A DNA stretch of 11,077 nucleotides from Candidatus Zixiibacteriota bacterium (GTDB lineage Bacteria; Zixibacteria; MSB-5A5; GN15; JACZUZ01), in contig JADFNA010000021.1 of NCBI GenBank assembly GCA_022563625.1, positions 1-11,077 of the forward strand. The letters are read 5' to 3'. Below the pieces are notes generated by a model, which was given only the letters and a program-made list of their open reading frames with translations, did no database searches and had not been told where the DNA came from. The stretch's first letter is position 1; each line of letters starts with the position of its first letter. The translations under genes and the position numbers were made by a program. Positions 9,701-11,077 of this stretch are shown one piece after another.

Positions 9701-11077
9701 CGCTGACACTACTATGGTGGTGGTCACCATCGGCCCTGATGTCAGCATCGAGTGCCCGCTGGTCCCGTTCAATGTCTCACTCTGCGGGCCGGATACGGTC
9801 CGCCAGATGATCACGGTCAACCCTCCGGACGCGCAGGTAACAACAACATTTGGCGAATATGCCAACGGCCAGCTCGTGTTTTTTGCCGATACTGCCGGAA
9901 CATATCAGATCAGCCTGATTGCGCAGGGCGGCTGCGGCGTGGACACCTGCCTGCTGACGTTCGTGGTCATCCAGGGCCAGGTCCCGAAATTCAACTGCCC
10001 GGCCGACACCAGTATATTCCTGTGTGCGCCCGCCGAAATCTGCCGCCCGGTTGGCGTTTTGCCCGACGGCGCCAATGTGACAATTTTACCGGCCGGGCGC
10101 TATCAAGCCGGTATGGTTTGTTTTGACGCAGACACAACCGGCCGCTATGTCATCACCGCTCTGGCGCAGACCGCGTGCGGAAACGATTCGTGCACGTTTA
10201 CTGTTGATGTGACAATCAACAGCGCACCGTTTGTAACATCCCTGGCCGATACCAGTGCGCTTATGTGCGATTTGCCGGGCGTTCAAATTTGCCGTTTTGC
10301 GCCGGTGAGTGATGTCAATGGAAACTTGCTAAAAGTTAATGTACCGGCATTCGCCACTTATGACGCCTCGGGGCAAATATGTTTCACCCCAGACACGGCA
10401 GGGACCTATCGTTTGTTTGTCGAAGCTGTAGATTCATGCGGAGTGCGGGTGGCAGATACATTTTTGGTGGAAATACTCTCTGTCGCTCCGGCGCTGATAA
10501 TCTGCCCGGACACGGTGGCTTTCGAGTTTTGTTTTGACATCACACAGCGCTTCGGGCTGGACATTACCCCCGCTGAAGCGATTGTCTCTGCGACAGGTGG
10601 TACACTGCTAGGCGCCGATTCGATTGGCCTCTTCTTCGATACCAGCGGTGTGTATACATCGCAAATTATCGCCGCGACTGATTGTGGCGCCGACACCTGT
10701 GAGTTCGTAGTCAAGGCCGTCCGTTTGCCGCTGCCGACTATCACCTGCCCGGCTGATCAGAATCTTTTCCTCTGCGCGCCGGATACGCTGTGCCTGCCGT
10801 TTAGCTTCTCGCCGCCCCCGGCGTTCGTATCAGTCAGCGCCCCGGCATTTATATCCGGTGATTCTGTCTGCATACCGCTCTTGAATGACACGACACTGAC
10901 AGTTACCCTCACCTCGGCTGTTAGCTGCGCCCAGTCGAGCTGCTCGTTCACGGTCACGGCAGAGGTAAACGAAGCGCCGGTAGTTACCTTAGGGCCTGAC
11001 TTCAGCGTCTTGCAGTGCGGAGTTGATTCGGTTTGTATTCCGGTTTCAATCAGTGACGATGAAAACAATGTCAAGTC
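3690..11077 (+). CDS. Giant secreted Ig/cadherin-like repeat protein, cysteine-rich (3' end cut by window)
   Basis: A single frame stays open from the TGA at 3594 to the window edge, giving 2462 complete codons from the ATG at 3690. That start gives a compact signal peptide: Arg4 and Arg8, hydrophobic core ALVLSAIFALLA, and signal peptidase site TFA|Q after residue 27. ATGs at 3618, 3666 and 3702 are alternatives, and no strong Shine-Dalgarno decides between them. Residues about 58-150 and 158-285 are two Ig-like domains. From residue 293 to the end there are 25 complete repeats plus one partial repeat of about 80-102 residues. Typical units read like NSAPVV...DTS.FLC...ICIPV.ISDADNN...G.YN..TG.VCFTPDTSG.Y.I...DSCG...DTV.VTV. 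The build resembles tandem-95/cadherin-like bacterial repeats, with added cysteines. Acidic loops suggest calcium binding. An adhesin, filament or matrix role is inferred; no catalytic domain is seen. No C-terminal anchor is visible because the end is missing. Confidence 0.93.
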   Translation, partial: MSLRMSPRPALVLSAIFALLASSNTFAQRTGASSNSVSQDSAKTATVSFNQTTALTTDREVYPPEALVNIYGSGYLPGEPVSLTIKYQDSLFNEAGPDFSVSAVADTSGQFEVSWTIPADGGISDTLILQGLGALSGRMAGTVVHTANTILTLTILASDTLCPAGTVGAPDSFVVRANLAQFCSKEVTANLAGREILFFLNPGDCGVEIAQMSQDSALTDADGNAFVTFATPSVQGKYSVRAKFREEARPKPCPGTGNSACITEPGNSKRCMKLSKSNDCLRFVVMQDACPRPPKLVCPPNELITLCGPAEVCISPLTVDSRAGSAVTISLSFGELRGDSICFLADTAGVYVITAIAMDSDGNADTCQSVITVKFNSPPDIIGGGRTFNACFPGALINHDVNAVDLDGDTLIWSLSSGFGAINQSGLITFTADTSGTYCFTVRVDDICGFTEDVICLTVLLDQLPRINEFIDTVRACPGDSLCVTVTGSDPDIGDQLDIVQLGGPGVFLMNTDTSGVTCFQVGEITGPVTYTFTYRITDNCLRDSSTAATPRPPIGTVTVTVIPPRPLTVTLPADFTSSQCAPEQICVDVSITDPDHNLVAVNTNFGIYNPDAGTVCYTPIGSGVDTLIVATVDSCGGVALDSVVITVVTAPTVAVTCPADTSIFICDSGLVCVPFGIFPAGVTVNLRPASASYNPVTGDICFFTNCSVRKQLTVIVDNGCAADTCNFVVDVTLNSSPFVITRPQLEIDLCQPGTVCWPAGIIDVDDNIRSIVVTPAGTYNSITGKICVPVDSSVLYRVIVTVADSCGAEGVDTTFLNAHVNSPPEINGGSDLALLLCAPQEVCVQFIAGDIDGAPPLVTTNIGVYNGISNIICFVPDTAGVYAIIGTATDSCGATDADTVIVTVSFNQPPLVILGADTTITLCNLSQLCLPVTFPAVPGNDNLQSVIPNTGFYNPITREICFTPGAAGVNEIILTATDACGVQSADTILITIIVNDTARISCPAGPVAIDVCGQDSVFYPLEITPSNARVAVQGANYSGGILSFAADTSGTYLIHVSAASDCGADSCDIVFNVRVGVQISLNCPVDTSVFICNSGQTIFIPVGLMVDSSAVTVTPIGSYRNGSIGFSADTAGIYSITVLVDNACGTASCSFTVNTAINSAPSVQVAGKAVSLCSAGEIALPISVADPDGNIRSVSSSIGTIDGDTLRFTPPGAGEFTALVTVVDSCGLSAVDTALITVAINTGPAVDLGPDTAFALCAVDSICLPVTFTDADNNIDISSVTVSGGTFAAGRVCFLPTGSGLHTIILSVSDSCGAAARDTVVIDVDINAAPVVTLAGPGDTSLCAPASICLAGTVSDNNLQSVTSVGGAFVNGSICFTPDTSGAYTFVLSATDSCGVTVSDTEIVNVFLNLPPVVAGPQDTLVTVCDAGTICFALDATDPDDNILSIIASGARNALYSNGTVCFDPDSSGVYAIVILATDSCGQTGSDTVNVTVITNSAPRASFASDSLVVQCVTDSVCIPVAISDTDGNIAAVTVLGGSFNEQTGNVCFLPTTSGVFVISLSVIDSCGLSAADSLFVSVNLGEVVTLVCPSDTALFICEPDTLCFPISGVPAGAEIVVSPNSGWYDEASRQICFYTNCSVVKNLSIVVTNGCFVDSCAFVVNVTMNSPPLVIAAPDTGAVLCGLQDVCLPVGISDADDNLSQVIVEPFGSYNPITGLACIPIDSSGLYLITITAIDSCGARGVDSVIINAAVNRAPNVSFGADSALFLCRPQEICIPVSVGDPDNNIFMVANSLGVYDNLAGAVCFTPGDSSAVYRLIVTAVDSCGLVNADTVFVAVSINSAPTLTLAADTSVFLCKVGEVCIPVSVMDIDGNFLGITTSPGASYDELTGEVCFIAAASVVIPITVTALDSCGAFVSKTINIDVTINSPPRVVAAADTVVSGCGISEVCFPVGISDADDNIAGVSVLPFGSYNPISGLVCLTPADTGAIAVIISVVDSCGLIGADTTMVVVTIGPDVSIECPLVPFNVSLCGPDTVRQMITVNPPDAQVTTTFGEYANGQLVFFADTAGTYQISLIAQGGCGVDTCLLTFVVIQGQVPKFNCPADTSIFLCAPAEICRPVGVLPDGANVTILPAGRYQAGMVCFDADTTGRYVITALAQTACGNDSCTFTVDVTINSAPFVTSLADTSALMCDLPGVQICRFAPVSDVNGNLLKVNVPAFATYDASGQICFTPDTAGTYRLFVEAVDSCGVRVADTFLVEILSVAPALIICPDTVAFEFCFDITQRFGLDITPAEAIVSATGGTLLGADSIGLFFDTSGVYTSQIIAATDCGADTCEFVVKAVRLPLPTITCPADQNLFLCAPDTLCLPFSFSPPPAFVSVSAPAFISGDSVCIPLLNDTTLTVTLTSAVSCAQSSCSFTVTAEVNEAPVVTLGPDFSVLQCGVDSVCIPVSISDDENNVK
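3861..4565 (+). other. Two N-terminal Ig-like domains of the giant protein
   Basis: The first domain (residues about 58-150) contains DREVYPPEALVNIYGSGYLP followed by GEPVSL, then DTSGQFEVSW and DTLILQGLGALSG. This is the pattern of bacterial Ig-like domains that open with Y-x-P-x-E-x-V-x-I-x-G-S-G-[YF]-x-P-G-E. The second (residues about 158-285) contains GREILFFLNP, TDADGNAFVTFATPSVQGKY and SVRAKF, the invasin/Big-type pattern of an A-x-V-x-F strand and a TDA-x-G-x-A turn. It also carries a Cys-rich, Lys-containing insertion (PCPGTGNSACITE...KRCMKL...DCLRFVV). These domains differ from the downstream array and probably form a distinct N-terminal tip or base. Confidence 0.65.
5643..7169 (+). 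repeat. Higher-order repeat block, copy 1 (R5-R10)
   Basis: Order of subtypes: B with the TNCS signature (R5), A, A, A, then a B1-B2 pair (R9, R10). Specific shared features with copy 2: R5 has ICFFTNCSVRK and FVVDVTLNS. R6 has VDSS.LY, DSCGAEGVD and NAHVNS. R7 has CAPQEVC, IGVY and ADTVIVTVS. R9 has a P..A.V loop, ADTSGTY and CGADSC. R10 has NCPVDTS.F.C and SCSFTV. These details go beyond the general consensus and match unit by unit with the downstream block. Confidence 0.7.
8442..10223 (+). repeat. Higher-order repeat block, copy 2 (R16-R22, one extra unit)
   Basis: R16 matches R5 (ICFYTNCSVVK, FVVNVTMNS). R17 matches R6 (IDSSGLY, DSCGARGVD, NAAVNR). R18 matches R7 (CRPQEIC, LGVY, ADTVFVAVS). 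R19 aligns more loosely with R8. R21 matches R9 (ADTAGTY, CGVDTC, CG.D.V start). R22 matches R10 (NCPADTSIFLC, PVG, SCTFTV). R20 has no counterpart in copy 1 and is closest to R17, so it looks like a unit inserted after the block duplicated. Confidence 0.7.
10485..10973 (+). repeat. Third B1-B2 repeat pair (R24-R25)
   Basis: R24 shares the B1 signature of R9 and R21: ICP start, ITPAEA loop, DTSGVY, TDCGADTC, and no cysteine at the two middle positions. R25 shares the B2 signature of R10 and R22: TCPAD...FLCAP and SCSFTV. B1 is always followed by B2 in this window (R9-R10, R21-R22, R24-R25), so the pair behaves as a duplicating module. It is followed by a type A unit (R26) cut by the window edge. 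Confidence 0.65.

Larger units (their letters stand above)
4566..11077 (+). repeat. Array of 25 complete and one partial Ig/cadherin-like protein repeats, two interleaved flavours
   Basis: Unit starts, R1 to R26: 4566, 4821, 5079, 5385, 5643, 5898, 6159, 6417, 6681, 6921, 7170, 7419, 7677, 7923, 8184, 8442, 8694, 8955, 9216, 9477, 9738, 9981, 10224, 10485, 10731, 10974 (partial). Type A units (R4, R6-R8, R11-R15, R17-R20, R23, R26; usually 86-88 residues) start with an NSAP-like linker and carry an acidic loop such as SDADDN, DPDGN or DADNN. Type B units (R1, R5, R9, R10, R16, R21, R22, R24, R25; 80-85 residues) carry a CP near the start, a P-x-x-A-x-V-like loop instead of the acidic one, and D[TS]C or SC after the final CG. 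R2 and R3 are divergent, and R3 is long at 102 residues. An LC...[SN]x?C(G) pair is present in essentially every complete unit. Boundaries were set by eye on the x-P-x-[VI] start and are good to a few residues. Confidence 0.9.

Noticed and set aside
4566..11077. The regular repeat spacing as a CRISPR array or DNA satellite.
   Set aside because: The repeats are about 240-310 bp, diverged at DNA level and conserved at protein level in one frame. They are protein repeats.

Overview
The window holds two large, divergently transcribed genes for secreted proteins, both cut by the window edges, separated by about 0.7 kb of non-coding DNA. There are no RNA genes, mobile elements or CRISPR arrays. The minus-strand protein ends in a motif (residues 963-984, FALAQNFPNPFNPATTINF...) typical of the C-terminal FlgD-like/type IX-style anchoring domains of the FCB superphylum. 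With the thrombospondin type 3 and multi-Ig architecture and mid-range base composition, this suggests an uncultured FCB-group lineage such as Zixibacteria or a relative. That placement is inference, not something the sequence proves.

Layout. 1-2976 (minus): a 992-residue N-terminal part of an exported mosaic protein. In order it has a signal peptide, a choice-of-anchor-B/LVIVD-like beta-propeller, a thrombospondin type 3 calcium loop, two Fn3-like domains, an alpha/beta domain and the start of the C-terminal anchoring domain. 2977-3689: intergenic region with two back-to-back promoter candidates of the same build (TTGAC[A/G], 16 bp, TATATT), a GC-rich hairpin, and a four-copy 12-bp repeat at the start of the next gene. 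3690-11077 (plus): at least 2462 residues of a giant exported repeat protein. It has a signal peptide, two N-terminal Ig-like domains, then 25 complete and one partial 80-102-residue Ig/cadherin-like repeats running off the right edge.

The most informative content is in the giant repeat protein. Its repeats fall into two flavours. Type A carries an acidic D-x-D-x-N loop and an NSAP-like linker. Type B replaces the loop with P-x-x-A-x-V and gains a CP...D[TS]C cysteine pair. Across the array, two cysteine pairs appear and disappear together, which predicts which cysteines form disulfides. The order of subtypes shows a block duplication (R5-R10 matching R16-R19 plus R21-R22) with a unit inserted in the second copy. 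I read the protein as a long, disulfide-stapled cell-surface or extracellular filament, probably an adhesin or matrix component.

Both proteins look like products of the envelope/extracellular compartment and may be co-regulated from the shared intergenic region. No enzyme pathway links them, and the function of neither is established by the sequence.
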